A DNA stretch of 64,000 nt, taken from the NCBI GenBank assembly GCA_023451825.1, contig JAEXYA010000004.1, positions 41,860-105,859 of the forward strand, written 5' to 3'. Position numbers and translations under genes: made by a program. Of this stretch, positions 8,890 to 17,251 are shown piece by piece (the stretch's first letter is position 1; each line of letters starts with the position of its first letter). This stretch comes from Pseudomonadota bacterium (GTDB taxonomy: Bacteria; Pseudomonadota; Alphaproteobacteria; Rhizobiales; Xanthobacteraceae). Under the pieces are notes generated by a model. It was not told where the DNA came from. It searched no databases and saw only the letters and a program-made list of their open reading frames with translations.

Positions 8890-9831
8890 CTATTCCGAAA
8901 CCGTCGTCACGACGCTGTTCACCGGACGCGTGCTCACCGTTGGCAGCTTGGCGTCCTTCGCCAGCGCTTCGTCATAGGACGCAATCGTCTGCACCGGCGC
9001 CTTGGAGCGCATCAGCACGACCTTGTAGCCGCCGGCTTTCAGCTTCTGCAGCAGCGTCGGCAGCGCTTCGGCGGTGTGCTTCTGGAAATCATGCATCAGG
9101 ATGATGCCCTTGCCGAGCTTGTCGAGCTTGTTCATCACATTGGTGACGACCTGATCGGCCTTGCGCGTCTTGAAGTCGAAACTGTCGATGTCGCAGGAGA
9201 AGATCGCCATGTTGCGCTCGCCGAGATAGGTGACGATTTCCGGCGGATGCTGCAGCGCCGGCGCGCGGAAGAAGGGGGCGGGGGCGGAGCCCAGCGCCCA
9301 TTTCACGGCGCTAAAGCCCTTTTCGATCTCGTCCTTGCGCTGCTGCTCGGTGAGTTTCTTGTTGGTCAGCGCGATGTGACCCCAGGTATGGCCGCCGATG
9401 GTGTGGCCGGCGGCGGCGACCTGCTTGAGAATTTCCGGATGATAGGTGGCGTGCTTGCCGATCGGAAAGAAGACGGCGCGGACGCATTCGTCGGCCAGGG
9501 TTTTGAGCACCGTGGGGGTGGTGGTCGGCCACGGGCCGTCGTCGAAGGTCAGGACGACTTCCTTGTCGCGGAGAAAATCGAGCTGCTTGAAATGCTCGAA
9601 GCCGAAACCTGGGCCGCCGGTGGTGTCGATCTCGACCACGCGGCTGACGCCGAGGGCATTGGGATTGGCGCAAGCGGGGGCCGCGGGCTTGGCCGCTGCC
9701 GGCGCGGGGGCTGTGGCGGGAGCCGGGGCTGCCGCAGGAGCGGGGGCGGCAGTCTTCGGCGCCTGCGCCTGTGCCTGCATTGCAAAGAGCGACATGGCGC
9801 TCGCTAAAAACACTGTTGCCGTCTTGCGCAT
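8890..9831 (-). CDS. Secreted polysaccharide deacetylase (NodB domain)
   Basis: 313 residues. A cleavable signal peptide (about 1-22, ending MQAQAQA) is followed by an Ala/Pro-rich linker to about residue 58. The NodB catalytic domain keeps the key motifs: TFDDG at 95-99 (base and metal ligand), HTWGH at 148-152 (the two metal histidines), RAPAL near 189 and a C-terminal MHDF. It should remove acetyl or acyl groups from an extracytoplasmic sugar polymer such as peptidoglycan or exopolysaccharide; the substrate is not readable. It probably forms a two-gene unit with the DHFR-like gene. Compare the degenerate relative at 39037-40080. Confidence 0.88.
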   Translation of the reverse strand: MRKTATVFLASAMSLFAMQAQAQAPKTAAPAPAAAPAPATAPAPAAAKPAAPACANPNALGVSRVVEIDTTGGPGFGFEHFKQLDFLRDKEVVLTFDDGPWPTTTPTVLKTLADECVRAVFFPIGKHATYHPEILKQVAAAGHTIGGHTWGHIALTNKKLTEQQRKDEIEKGFSAVKWALGSAPAPFFRAPALQHPPEIVTYLGERNMAIFSCDIDSFDFKTRKADQVVTNVMNKLDKLGKGIILMHDFQKHTAEALPTLLQKLKAGGYKVVLMRSKAPVQTIASYDEALAKDAKLPTVSTRPVNSVVTTVSE

Positions 9832-9958
9832 GACGTCCCTCGTGGAACCGGCCTGACCTGCCGGGTGAAATCGGTTGGGGCGAAGTCTAACGTGATTTCC
9901 TGCGCCGCCGCCATGGGGGCGGGCCTTATCCCCAAGGGGCGTTCTAAAGCACCGGGTC

Positions 9959-10047
9959 CGTAGGGCGGATGAGCCGAAGGCGTAATCCGCCGCGGAGTCT
10001 CCGCCATGAGTTCGGCCGGCGGATTACGCTGCGCTCATCCGCCCTAC
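9959..10047. repeat. Intergenic palindrome, family C (GTAGGGCGGATgAGC)
   Basis: Starts GTAGGGCGGATGAGCCGAAG and ends CTGCGCTCATCCGCCCTACG; both arms contain the TAATCCGCCG / CGGCGGATTA module. One of two elements in the window that lie between divergent genes. Confidence 0.85.
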
Positions 10048-10576
10048 GGGCTGCGTGTCATCTCAACATGTCAAACAGCCACACGCCCGCGTTCTCGCGG
10101 CGCCCATGGCGTCCGAGGTGTGAGCATTTCTCCCCTCGACACGTGAGGGGAGGTGGCACGCCGCAAGGCGCGTTGGGTAGCTTTTGACGCTGCTCCTGCC
10201 TGCTGGATCGCCAGCAAACCCGAGCCGCGCAACGCCTTACGGCGCGCCACCGCGACGTCTTTTTGGTCGAAGGACCGTTCTTCCGGGTACTGGGCGCTCT
10301 CCCGCAGGAGAGCCATCCGACAGGTTTCCCTGCCTTCGCCCGCACCGCGTCCAGCCGCGCTAGCGGCAGACCCCCGTAGTGGGGTCGGACGGTTGCCCTC
10401 GACCACCCGAGTGCGTGAGGCCGCGTGAGCCTCCCGCCCGCAGGCGCCGCATCCCGCTCCGCCCAAAAGACGCCTCATGAGAGCGCCCCTCGCGAACGAG
10501 ACAGACGGGATATGGATGAGGATGGGAATTTTGTCAAGAACGAAATAAGAACAAGGGGCGGCGCGCCTCTTTTCCC

Positions 10577-10735
10577 TCCCCGGAGCGCAGCGAAGGGGGA
10601 GGGTGGATCGAAGCGAGCGTTCAGCGAGCTTTGAGACGGGTGGGGTGCTTCCCCAAGCTCTGTCCTGCCGTGGGGATAGACCCCATCCCCGCCTATCGGC
10701 GGACCCTCCCCATTCGCTGCGCTCCGGGGAGGGAC
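10577..10735. repeat. Long-arm inverted repeat (CCCTCCCCGGAGCGCAGCGAA)
   Basis: Left arm 10576-10596 begins CCTCCCCGGAGCGCAGCG; right arm 10707-10735 reads CCCTCCCCATTCGCTGCGCTCCGGGGAGGG. The right arm itself folds. The centre contains a second smaller dyad (GGTGGGGTGCTTCCCC and GTGGGGATAGACCCCATCCCC). This is a recurrent intergenic element type in the family, here next to the glyA promoter. Confidence 0.6.
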
Positions 10736-10906
10736 GCCATCGGCTTTTGCAATCGCCGCATCTTTCGCCGCCCGCCTAAATCTTGTCTCACCCCGCCAAA
10801 TCCTTGGACCCTCTCGCCAGATATGGTATCCGGGCGCAGTTCCTGACCACCACCCGAGACCGCCCGATCCCTGCCTCTCAGGCCGCGGCGGTGGAGATAT
10901 CCCCTG

Positions 10907-12196
10907 ATGACCAGTTCGGCCCAAAACGCCTCGTTTTTCTCTGCCTCGCTGGCCTCGGCCGATCCGGAAATCGCCGATGCCATCCGCGGCGAACTCGGTC
11001 GCCAGCGTCATGAGATCGAACTGATCGCGTCGGAAAACATCGTCAGCCGCGCCGTGCTGGAAGCGCAGGGCTCGGTGATGACCAACAAATATGCCGAAGG
11101 CTATCCGGGCGCGCGCTATTATGGCGGCTGCGAATTCGTCGATATCGCCGAGAACCTGGCCATCGAACGCGCGAAGAAACTGTTCGGCGCGCAGTTCGCG
11201 AACGTGCAGCCGAATTCCGGTAGCCAGATGAACCAGGCGGTGTTCCTGGCCCTGCTGCAGCCCGGCGACACGTTCATGGGCCTCGACCTCGCGGCTGGTG
11301 GCCATCTCACCCACGGTTCGCCCGTCAACATGTCCGGCAAGTGGTTCAAGCCCGCGCATTACACCGTGCGCGAGGACGACCAGCTCCTCGACATGGATGC
11401 CATCGCCAAGCAGGCCGAGGAAGTGAAGCCGAAGCTGATCATTGCCGGCGGCTCCGCCTATTCGCGCGCCTGGGACTTCAAGCGCTTCCGCGAGATCGCC
11501 GACAGCGTCGGCGCCTATCTGCTCGTGGACATGGCGCATTTCGCCGGTCTCGTCGCCGGCGGCGTGCATGAATCGCCGGTGCCGCATGCGCATGTGGTCA
11601 CCACGACCACGCACAAGTCGCTGCGCGGCCCGCGCGGCGGCCTCATCCTCACCAATGACGAGGCGCTGCACAAGAAGCTGAACTCGGCGATCTTCCCGGG
11701 CCTGCAGGGCGGCCCGCTGATGCATGTCATCGCCGCCAAGGCCGTGGCCTTCAAGGAAGCGCTGCAGCCGGAATTCAAAACCTACGCGGCAAACGTCGTC
11801 GCCAATGCCAAGGCGCTGGCCGAGACGCTGGTGGCGCAGGGCTTCAACATTGTGTCGGGCGGCACCGACAACCATCTGATGCTCGTGGACCTCAGGCCGA
11901 AGGGCCTGAAGGGCAATGTGTCGGAGAAGGCGCTCGTGCGCGCCGGCCTCACCTGCAACAAGAACGGCGTGCCGTTCGACCCCGAAAAGCCGTGGGTGAC
12001 GTCGGGCATCCGTCTCGGCACGCCTGCTGCGACCACGCGCGGCTTCGGCACCGAGGAGTTTAAGCAGGCCGGCGAATTCATCGCCGAAGTGCTGAGCGCG
12101 GTGGCTCAGTCGGGTGATGGCAGCGCGCCGCTGGTGGAAGCTTCGGTGAAGGAGAAGGTGAAGGCGCTGACGGATCGGTTCCCGATCTATCAGTAA
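10907..12196 (+). CDS. glyA: Serine hydroxymethyltransferase
   Basis: 429 residues, normal for bacterial SHMT. This PLP enzyme interconverts serine and glycine while loading one-carbon units on tetrahydrofolate. Seen: the N-terminal IELIASENIVSRAVLEAQGS active-site region, the YYGGCEFVD segment, the VDMAHFAGLVAGG strand carrying the PLP-binding Asp, and TTTTHKSLRGPRGG with the Schiff-base lysine at about 237. The ATG at 10907 has GGAG ten bases upstream. It heads a same-strand run into nrdR and the riboflavin genes, separated by a family D palindrome. Confidence 0.97.
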   Translation: MTSSAQNASFFSASLASADPEIADAIRGELGRQRHEIELIASENIVSRAVLEAQGSVMTNKYAEGYPGARYYGGCEFVDIAENLAIERAKKLFGAQFANVQPNSGSQMNQAVFLALLQPGDTFMGLDLAAGGHLTHGSPVNMSGKWFKPAHYTVREDDQLLDMDAIAKQAEEVKPKLIIAGGSAYSRAWDFKRFREIADSVGAYLLVDMAHFAGLVAGGVHESPVPHAHVVTTTTHKSLRGPRGGLILTNDEALHKKLNSAIFPGLQGGPLMHVIAAKAVAFKEALQPEFKTYAANVVANAKALAETLVAQGFNIVSGGTDNHLMLVDLRPKGLKGNVSEKALVRAGLTCNKNGVPFDPEKPWVTSGIRLGTPAATTRGFGTEEFKQAGEFIAEVLSAVAQSGDGSAPLVEASVKEKVKALTDRFPIYQ

Positions 12197-12214
12197 GGGA
12201 AGTCACTCTTTGTC

Positions 12215-12290
12215 GTCATTGCGAGGAGCGAAGCGACGAAGCAATCCAGTTCTTTGCTTTCTGGATTGCTTCGCTTCGCTCGCAATGACG
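12215..12290. repeat. Intergenic palindrome, family D (GTCATTGCGAG...CTCGCAATGAC)
   Basis: GTCATTGCGAGGAGCGAAG ... GCTTCGCTCGCAATGAC with AAGCAATCCAG / CTGGATTGCTT as inner arms, so almost the whole element can fold. It lies between glyA and nrdR. The GGGGGAA just outside its right edge, 8-9 bases before the nrdR ATG, is probably the nrdR ribosome-binding site. Confidence 0.88.
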
Positions 12291-12303
12291 GGGGAATAGG
12301 TTC

Positions 12304-12786
12304 ATGCGCTGCCCGAACTGCAACAGCCTCGATACGCAGGTGAAGGACTCGCGGCCCACCGAGGATTCCTCGGTGATCCGCCGGCGGCGCGTGTGCATCG
12401 CCTGCAATTTCCGCTTCACCACTTTCGAGCGCGTGCAGCTGCGCGAGCTCACGGTGATCAAGCGCAATGGCCGCCGGGTGCCGTTCGATCGCGACAAGCT
12501 GGTGCGCTCGCTGTCGATCTCGCTGCGCAAGCGTCCGGTGGAGCCGGAAAAGGTCGAGACCATGGTCTCGGCCATCGTGCGCGAACTGGAAAGCGGCGGC
12601 GAGGCGGAGGTGTCGTCGGAGGCGATCGGCGAGATCGTGATGGAGCATCTGCGCGTGCTCGACGACGTCGCCTATGTCCGCTTCGCCTCGGTCTATCGCG
12701 ATTTTCGCGAGGCCAAGGATTTTGAGGCGCTGCTCGGTGAACTCCACACCGACGAGGATGGTCGGCCCACGCCGATACGCAAATGA
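12304..12786 (+). CDS. nrdR: Transcriptional repressor NrdR
   Basis: 160 residues, full length. NrdR represses ribonucleotide reductase genes in response to dATP/ATP by binding NrdR boxes. Seen: a zinc ribbon with C3-x2-C6 and C31-x2-C34, the RRRRVCIACNFRFTTFE linker, and an ATP-cone domain (VIKRNGRRVPFDRDKLVRSL, then DDVAYVRFASVYRDF). The ATG overlaps nothing upstream. Its stop TGA overlaps the ribD start (ATGA, 12783-12786), indicating translational coupling. I did not find a convincing NrdR box pair in the window. Confidence 0.95.
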   Translation: MRCPNCNSLDTQVKDSRPTEDSSVIRRRRVCIACNFRFTTFERVQLRELTVIKRNGRRVPFDRDKLVRSLSISLRKRPVEPEKVETMVSAIVRELESGGEAEVSSEAIGEIVMEHLRVLDDVAYVRFASVYRDFREAKDFEALLGELHTDEDGRPTPIRK

Positions 12787-13949
12787 TCTTCCGCATCCTG
12801 GAAGATCAGCACAGACAAAAGTTTGAAGACGCGAAAGCGCAAAGATCGGCGGATGACTTCCGCTACATGCAGCTCGCTCTGACGCTCGGCCGTCGCGGGC
12901 AGGGGCGGACATGGCCGAACCCGGCGGTGGGCGCTGTCGTCGTCAAGGACGGCATGATCATCGGCCGTGGCTGGACGCAGCCCGGCGGACGCCCGCATGC
13001 GGAGCCGGTGGCGCTGGCGCAAGCAGGCGAAGCTGCGCGCGGCGCGACGCTTTATGTAACGCTGGAGCCTTGCTCGCATTTCGGCAAGTCGCCGCCATGT
13101 GCGGATGCGATCGTCGCGGCCGGCATCGCGCGTGTCGTCGCTGCCGTTGAAGATCCCAATCCCGAGGTTGCCGGACAAGGCCATGCACGGCTTCGTGCGG
13201 CAGGCATCAAGGTCGATGTCGGACTGTGTGCGGACGAAGCCGCGCGCGATCACGCCGGGCATTTCCGCCGCATTCGCGAAAAGCGTCCGCATGTGGTGCT
13301 GAAGCTCGCGGTGTCGCCGGACGGCAAGATCGCTGCGGATGGCCACAAGCCTGTCGCCGTGACGGGCGAGCGCGTGCGGTCGCGCGTGCATCTGCTCCGG
13401 GCGCAATGCGATGCGATTTCGGTGGGGATCGGCACTGTCAAAGCCGATGATCCCGAACTGACCTGTCGTTTGCCGGGCATGATGAAACGTTCGCCGGTGC
13501 GTGTGGTGCTGGACCGTGCGCTGCGCATCTCGGGCAACAGCAGGCTCGTGCATTCCGCCCGCACGACACCGCTCTGGGTGATGACCTCGGACATCGCCGA
13601 AGCACCTGCCGCGATGGCGCTGGGCGCCGCGGGCGCGCAGGTGTTGCGCGTGCCGGCGGTGACATCGCCGGTGCCGGGGCTGGATTTGCCGGCGGTGCTG
13701 CATAGCTTGGCAGAGAAAGGCATCACCAAGCTGATGGTGGAAGGCGGCGCGAAGGTGGCGTCGTCTTTTGTCAGCGCCGGGCTTGTCGATGAGGTCTGGC
13801 TGTTCCAGGGGGCGAATGAAATCGGCGCGGGCGGTGTCAACGCGCTGGATGCATTGCCGCTATCAGCCATCACCGGGTCGCCGGAGTTTGTGGCGCGTGG
13901 TAGCGAGACGATAGAGAACGATACGCTCACGATTTATGAGCGCACCTGA
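12783..13949 (+). CDS. ribD: Bifunctional diaminohydroxyphosphoribosylaminopyrimidine deaminase / reductase
   Basis: 388 residues. It carries out steps 2 and 3 of riboflavin synthesis. The N-terminal cytidine-deaminase-like domain has the zinc set H72-A-E74, C97 and C106 (PCSHFGKSPPC). The C-terminal reductase domain holds LKLAVSPDGKIA and LMVEGGAKVASSF. The ATG at 12783 is chosen because it overlaps the nrdR stop; this adds about 25 residues before the usual RYMQLALTLGRRGQG start of the family, so a later start near 12864 is possible. Downstream comes a family A repeat and then ribE. Confidence 0.94.
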   Translation: MIFRILEDQHRQKFEDAKAQRSADDFRYMQLALTLGRRGQGRTWPNPAVGAVVVKDGMIIGRGWTQPGGRPHAEPVALAQAGEAARGATLYVTLEPCSHFGKSPPCADAIVAAGIARVVAAVEDPNPEVAGQGHARLRAAGIKVDVGLCADEAARDHAGHFRRIREKRPHVVLKLAVSPDGKIAADGHKPVAVTGERVRSRVHLLRAQCDAISVGIGTVKADDPELTCRLPGMMKRSPVRVVLDRALRISGNSRLVHSARTTPLWVMTSDIAEAPAAMALGAAGAQVLRVPAVTSPVPGLDLPAVLHSLAEKGITKLMVEGGAKVASSFVSAGLVDEVWLFQGANEIGAGGVNALDALPLSAITGSPEFVARGSETIENDTLTIYERT

Positions 13950-13984
13950 CTCCGTCCCTCCCGCCTGAACGCAATTGCGTTCAG

Positions 13985-14096
13985 GCTGAGGTGAGGAGCG
14001 TGCTCTTGCGCGCGTCTCGAACCATGAGATGGCTGGGCTCTGAGCTTGCCGCCATCCTTCGAGACGCCGCTTCGCGGCTCCTCAGGATGAGGGATG
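13985..14096. repeat. Intergenic repeat, family A
   Basis: Reads GAGGTGAGGAGCGTGC ... GCGTCTCGAACCATGAG, then CATCCTTCGAGACGCC ... CTCCTCAGGATGAGGG. It shares both modules with the copies at 2810 and 48447. It sits inside the rib gene run, between ribD and ribE, and so is presumably transcribed. Confidence 0.8.
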
Positions 14097-14125
14097 GAGT
14101 GGGTGAGAGGTAGGAAGAGAGTTTC

Positions 14126-14737
14126 ATGTTTACCGGCATTGTCACCGATATCGGCGAGATCGAAAGCCTGACGCCCGTCGCACAGGGCCAGCTGCACCGG
14201 CTGCGCATTGTCTGCGACTACGACCAGACCACCATCGCCGACGGCGCGTCGATCGCGAACAATGGAGTTTGCCTCACGGTGGTGTCGTCGGGCACCGCCA
14301 ACGGCAAGACCTGGTTCGACGTCGATGCCGCCGCGGAGACGCTGGCGCTGACGACCGCGAAGCACTGGCAGGTCGGCACAAAACTCAATCTCGAGCGCGC
14401 GTTGAAAATCGGCGACGAGCTCGGCGGCCATATCGTGGCCGGCCATGTGGACGGCATCGCCACCATCGTGTCGCGCGAAAACCTGCCGGACATGGCGCGG
14501 ATCACGTTCCGCACCTCGCGGGATCTGGCCAAGTTCATCGCCACCAAGGGCTCGATCACGCTGGATGGCGTGTCGCTGACGGTGAACACGGTGTCCGAAG
14601 TGGAATTCGCGGTGCTGATCATCCCGCACACCCTGAGCGTGACCACGCTGGGCGAGACGTGGCAGGCGGGGGCGGAGGTCAATATCGAGGTCGATCTGAT
14701 GGCCCGCTATGCGGCGCGGCTGAGCGAGATGAAGTAG
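14126..14737 (+). CDS. ribE: Riboflavin synthase, alpha chain
   Basis: 203 residues, the usual trimeric type. It performs the final dismutation of two lumazines to riboflavin. It begins with the invariant MFTGIVTDIG and consists of two lumazine-binding barrels, each with a SITLDGVSLTV-like or ASIANNGVCLTV element. GHIVAGHVDG in the second half is also diagnostic. Its TAG stop at 14735-14737 is the TAG of the GTAGGGCGG edge of the next palindrome, so the repeat has set the gene's 3' end. No FMN riboswitch is seen upstream. Confidence 0.95.
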   Translation: MFTGIVTDIGEIESLTPVAQGQLHRLRIVCDYDQTTIADGASIANNGVCLTVVSSGTANGKTWFDVDAAAETLALTTAKHWQVGTKLNLERALKIGDELGGHIVAGHVDGIATIVSRENLPDMARITFRTSRDLAKFIATKGSITLDGVSLTVNTVSEVEFAVLIIPHTLSVTTLGETWQAGAEVNIEVDLMARYAARLSEMK

Positions 14738-14821
14738 GGCGGATGAGCGTAGCGTAATCCGCCGGCCGAGTTTGCCTTGACGCTCTGCGGCGGATTACGG
14801 CTTCGCCTAATCCGCCCTACG
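14734..14821. repeat. Intergenic palindrome, family C
   Basis: GTAGGGCGGATGAGCGTAGCGTAATCCGCCGG ... GGCGGATTACGGCTTCGCCTAATCCGCCCTACG between ribE and ribH. It provides the ribE stop codon. Confidence 0.88.
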
Positions 14822-14903
14822 GCCGATAAGTGCTTGGAATCCCAACGGGCGCGGCCTAAAACGCTGCCCGAAATGACGTAGATATTGACTGGAACGAGAC
14901 CCG

Positions 14904-15395
14904 ATGGCCGACCCGCGACGTGCCCCCCTGAAGGACCAGACCGACATCACCGGCGCCCGTGCGCTGATCGTCGAGGCCCGGTTCTATGACGATATCCAGG
15001 ACGCCATGCTGGAGGCCGCCATTGCCGAGCTGAAAGCGGCCGGCGTCACCCATGACGTTCTCACGGTTCCCGGCGCACTGGAAATCCCGGCGGCGATTGC
15101 CATCGCCGTCGATGCTGCCGAAAAGAACGGCAAGCCCTATGACTGCGCGGTGGCGCTGGGCTGCGTCGTCCGCGGCGATACCATCCATTTCGAGATCGTC
15201 TCCATCGAGTCCTCGCGCGCGTTGATGGACTATTCCGTGCGCCAGCAGTTCCCGCTCGGCAACGGTATCATCACCGTGAACACCGAAGAGCAGGCCTGGG
15301 CCCGCGCCAAGGCGTCCGAATTGAACAAGGGCGGCGATGCCGCGCGCGCCGCGCTGGCGATGCTGCGCATCAAGCGCCGCCTGGCGAAGGCGTAA
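14904..15395 (+). CDS. ribH: 6,7-dimethyl-8-ribityllumazine synthase
   Basis: 163 residues, typical for lumazine synthase, which builds the lumazine substrate of riboflavin synthase from the RibD/RibA products. The substrate loop GCVVRGDTIHFEIVS with its conserved histidine is clear, as is TVPGALEIPAAI near residue 53. It starts at ATG 14904 after a family C palindrome and ends 5 bases before nusB, so the two are co-transcribed, a pairing common across bacteria. Confidence 0.95.
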   Translation: MADPRRAPLKDQTDITGARALIVEARFYDDIQDAMLEAAIAELKAAGVTHDVLTVPGALEIPAAIAIAVDAAEKNGKPYDCAVALGCVVRGDTIHFEIVSIESSRALMDYSVRQQFPLGNGIITVNTEEQAWARAKASELNKGGDAARAALAMLRIKRRLAKA

Positions 15396-15400
15396 GCGAG

Positions 15401-15892
15401 ATGGCTGAGTTCAAGAAAATCGAGCCGAAAGGCGAGCGCAAGGCCAACCGCCGCGGCGCGGCCCGTCTCGCCGCCGTGCAGGCGCTCTACCAGATGGATG
15501 TGGGCGGCACCGGCATCAATGAAGTGCTGGCCGAATTCGAGAGCTTCTGGATCGGCAACGAGGTCGAGGGCGAGCAGTATCTGCCGGCGGAAGGCGCGTT
15601 CTTCCGCGATGTCGTCTCCGGCGTGCTGCGCGACCAGAAGCAGCTCGATCCGCTGATCGACGACGTGCTGTCGCGCGGCTGGCCGCTGGCCCGCGTCGAG
15701 GCGATTTTGCGCGCGGTGATGCGGGCAGGGGCCTATGAGCTGCAGCATCGCCGGGACATTCCGGGGCGGGTGATCGTGTCGGAATATGTCGATGTGGCGC
15801 ATGCCTTCGTGGAGCGCGACGAGACCGGCATGGTGAATGCGGTGCTGGACCAGATCGGGCGGCAGTACCGGCCGGACGAATTTACGCGCTGA
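15401..15892 (+). CDS. nusB: Transcription antitermination factor NusB
   Basis: 163 residues, all-helical RNA-binding protein. NusB with NusE (S10) binds boxA RNA in ribosomal RNA transcription. The NRRGAARLAAVQALYQMDV start and the ARVEAILRAVMRAGAYEL helix are conserved. The C-terminal VSEYVDVAHAFVERDETGMVNAVLDQIGR is the usual signature. It lies 5 bases after ribH and is followed by a family D palindrome before thiL. Confidence 0.95.
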   Translation: MAEFKKIEPKGERKANRRGAARLAAVQALYQMDVGGTGINEVLAEFESFWIGNEVEGEQYLPAEGAFFRDVVSGVLRDQKQLDPLIDDVLSRGWPLARVEAILRAVMRAGAYELQHRRDIPGRVIVSEYVDVAHAFVERDETGMVNAVLDQIGRQYRPDEFTR

Positions 15893-15903
15893 CGGTTGCT
15901 GCC

Positions 15904-15983
15904 GTCATTGCGAGCGCAGCGAAGCAATCCAGGAGTTCCGGGCGAAGACTGGATTGCTTCGTCGCTACGCTCCTCGCAATGAC
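15904..15983. repeat. Intergenic palindrome, family D
   Basis: GTCATTGCGAGCGCAGCGAAGCAATCCAG ... CTGGATTGCTTCGTCGCTACGC ... CTCGCAATGAC. It lies in the 100 bases between nusB and thiL. The GGAG that serves thiL begins at the element's last base. Confidence 0.88.
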
Positions 15984-15994
15984 GGAGAAACTGT

Positions 15995-16957
15995 GTGAGC
16001 TCGGGCGAAGACAATCTCATCTCCCGCTACTTCGTGCCGCTGGCCACTGACCCCGGCGCCTTCGGCCTGCGCGATGATGCCGCCGTCCTGAAAGCTGCCG
16101 GCCAGGACATCGTCGTCAACACCGACGCCATCGTCGAAGGCGTGCACTTCCTTCCCGACGATCCTCCCGACACGGTGGCGCGAAAAGCGCTGCGCACAAA
16201 CCTCTCCGATCTCGCCGCCAAGGGCGCCGAGCCGGCCGGCTTCGTGCTGACACTGGCGCTGAAATCCCACGACGAGGCGTGGCTCGCCGAACTCGCCCGC
16301 GGGCTCGGTGAGGACATCGAGACATATGGCTGCCCGCTACTCGGCGGCGATACGGTGTCCACACCGGGGCCGCTGATGATCTCTGTCACCGCCTTTGGCC
16401 GGTTACCGGAGGGGCGGATCGTGCGCCGCGCTGGCGCGCAGGTGGGCGACCTGATCGTCGTCACCGGCACCATCGGCGATGCAGCTTTGGGGCTTGCCCT
16501 CTTGCAGGGGCGGTTGTCGGCGTCGAATGATGAGCCGCTGATCGAGCGTTATCGCGTGCCGCAGCCGCGCTGCGCATTGGCGCGTGCAGTGCGGGATCAT
16601 GCGACCGCATCCATGGATGTGTCGGACGGCCTGGCCGGTGATCTGGCGAAGCTGTGCAAGGTGTCGGGTGTGTCCGCCGTGATCGAGACGGAAACGCTGC
16701 CATTGTCGGCGCCGGCGAGCGCGCTGCTGGAGGCCGGCCTGATCGAGATCGAAGCGCTGGTGGCCGGCGGTGACGACTACGAAATTCTCTGCACCATGCC
16801 GGAGGCGCGCGTGGCGTCCTTCCTGTCGCAGGCGGAAGAGGCGGGTATTGCTGCGGCTGTGATCGGCGAGATCGTCGCGGGTGATGCGGCACCGCGTTTT
16901 GTCGATGGTGCTGGCGAGACAATCGAGCTGAAGCGTCACTCCTATAGTCACTTCTAG
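15995..16957 (+). CDS. thiL: Thiamine-monophosphate kinase
   Basis: 320 residues. ATP-dependent last step to thiamine diphosphate. The GTG at 15995 is chosen: GGAG lies seven bases upstream and the product begins with the expected short GEDNLISRYF lead. Family motifs: NTDAIVEGVHF (metal-binding Asp), the LSDLAAKGAEP helix, MDVSDGLAGDL, and GGDDYEILCT near residue 254. Placement after nusB is standard in alphaproteobacteria. It ends 14 bases before a family B palindrome. Confidence 0.93.
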   Translation: MSSGEDNLISRYFVPLATDPGAFGLRDDAAVLKAAGQDIVVNTDAIVEGVHFLPDDPPDTVARKALRTNLSDLAAKGAEPAGFVLTLALKSHDEAWLAELARGLGEDIETYGCPLLGGDTVSTPGPLMISVTAFGRLPEGRIVRRAGAQVGDLIVVTGTIGDAALGLALLQGRLSASNDEPLIERYRVPQPRCALARAVRDHATASMDVSDGLAGDLAKLCKVSGVSAVIETETLPLSAPASALLEAGLIEIEALVAGGDDYEILCTMPEARVASFLSQAEEAGIAAAVIGEIVAGDAAPRFVDGAGETIELKRHSYSHF

Positions 16958-16970
16958 GCGCCGCCGCCGC

Positions 16971-17064
16971 CGTAGGATGGGTTGAGCGGAGCGAAAACCC
17001 ATCACCTTTCCCTGCATCAGGCTCCGCTGATGGGTTTTCGCGAAGACGCTCAACCCATCCTACG
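16971..17064. repeat. Intergenic palindrome, family B
   Basis: CGTAGGATGGGTTGAGCGGAGCGAAAACCCATCA ... TGATGGGTTTTCGCGAAGACGCTCAACCCATCCTACG between thiL and hppA. The arms pair fully apart from the centre. Confidence 0.88.
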
Positions 17065-17251
17065 GCTCCGAGCCAGCCTTGAACTACATCCCCTCCAAAA
17101 TGACTAGCTTCGGCCGTCCGCCGCCGTTGCACGCCGATACCGATTTTGCCATGCTCACGTTACGAGAGGCCGTCCTCACGTCACAGGCCAGGCCTCCGAT
17201 CATATGCGCCACCAAACAAGGCGCCGGGCAGGAAGGACTGAGGCAGATTCC

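Larger units (their letters stand above)
9832..10906. other. Long non-coding region with mosaic of repeats upstream of glyA
   Basis: Over 1 kb with no credible gene. It contains a family C palindrome (9959-10047), a hairpin CTCCCCTC-GACACGT-GAGGGGAG (10130-10152), a tract at about 10150-10500 made of short modules common in Bradyrhizobium-type intergenic DNA, and a further inverted repeat (10577-10735). Open frames in it differ in composition from real genes and have no recognisable domain. The glyA promoter should lie in the last 150 bases. Confidence 0.6.

Noticed and set aside
10050..10500. Several open frames in the 10.05-10.5 kb patch as genes or a CRISPR-like repeat
   Set aside because: The frames lack starts with ribosome-binding sites and domains; repeats are few, unequal and not regularly spaced.
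13950..14125. FMN riboswitch before ribE
   Set aside because: The gap is filled by a family A repeat; none of the conserved FMN-aptamer segments is seen.
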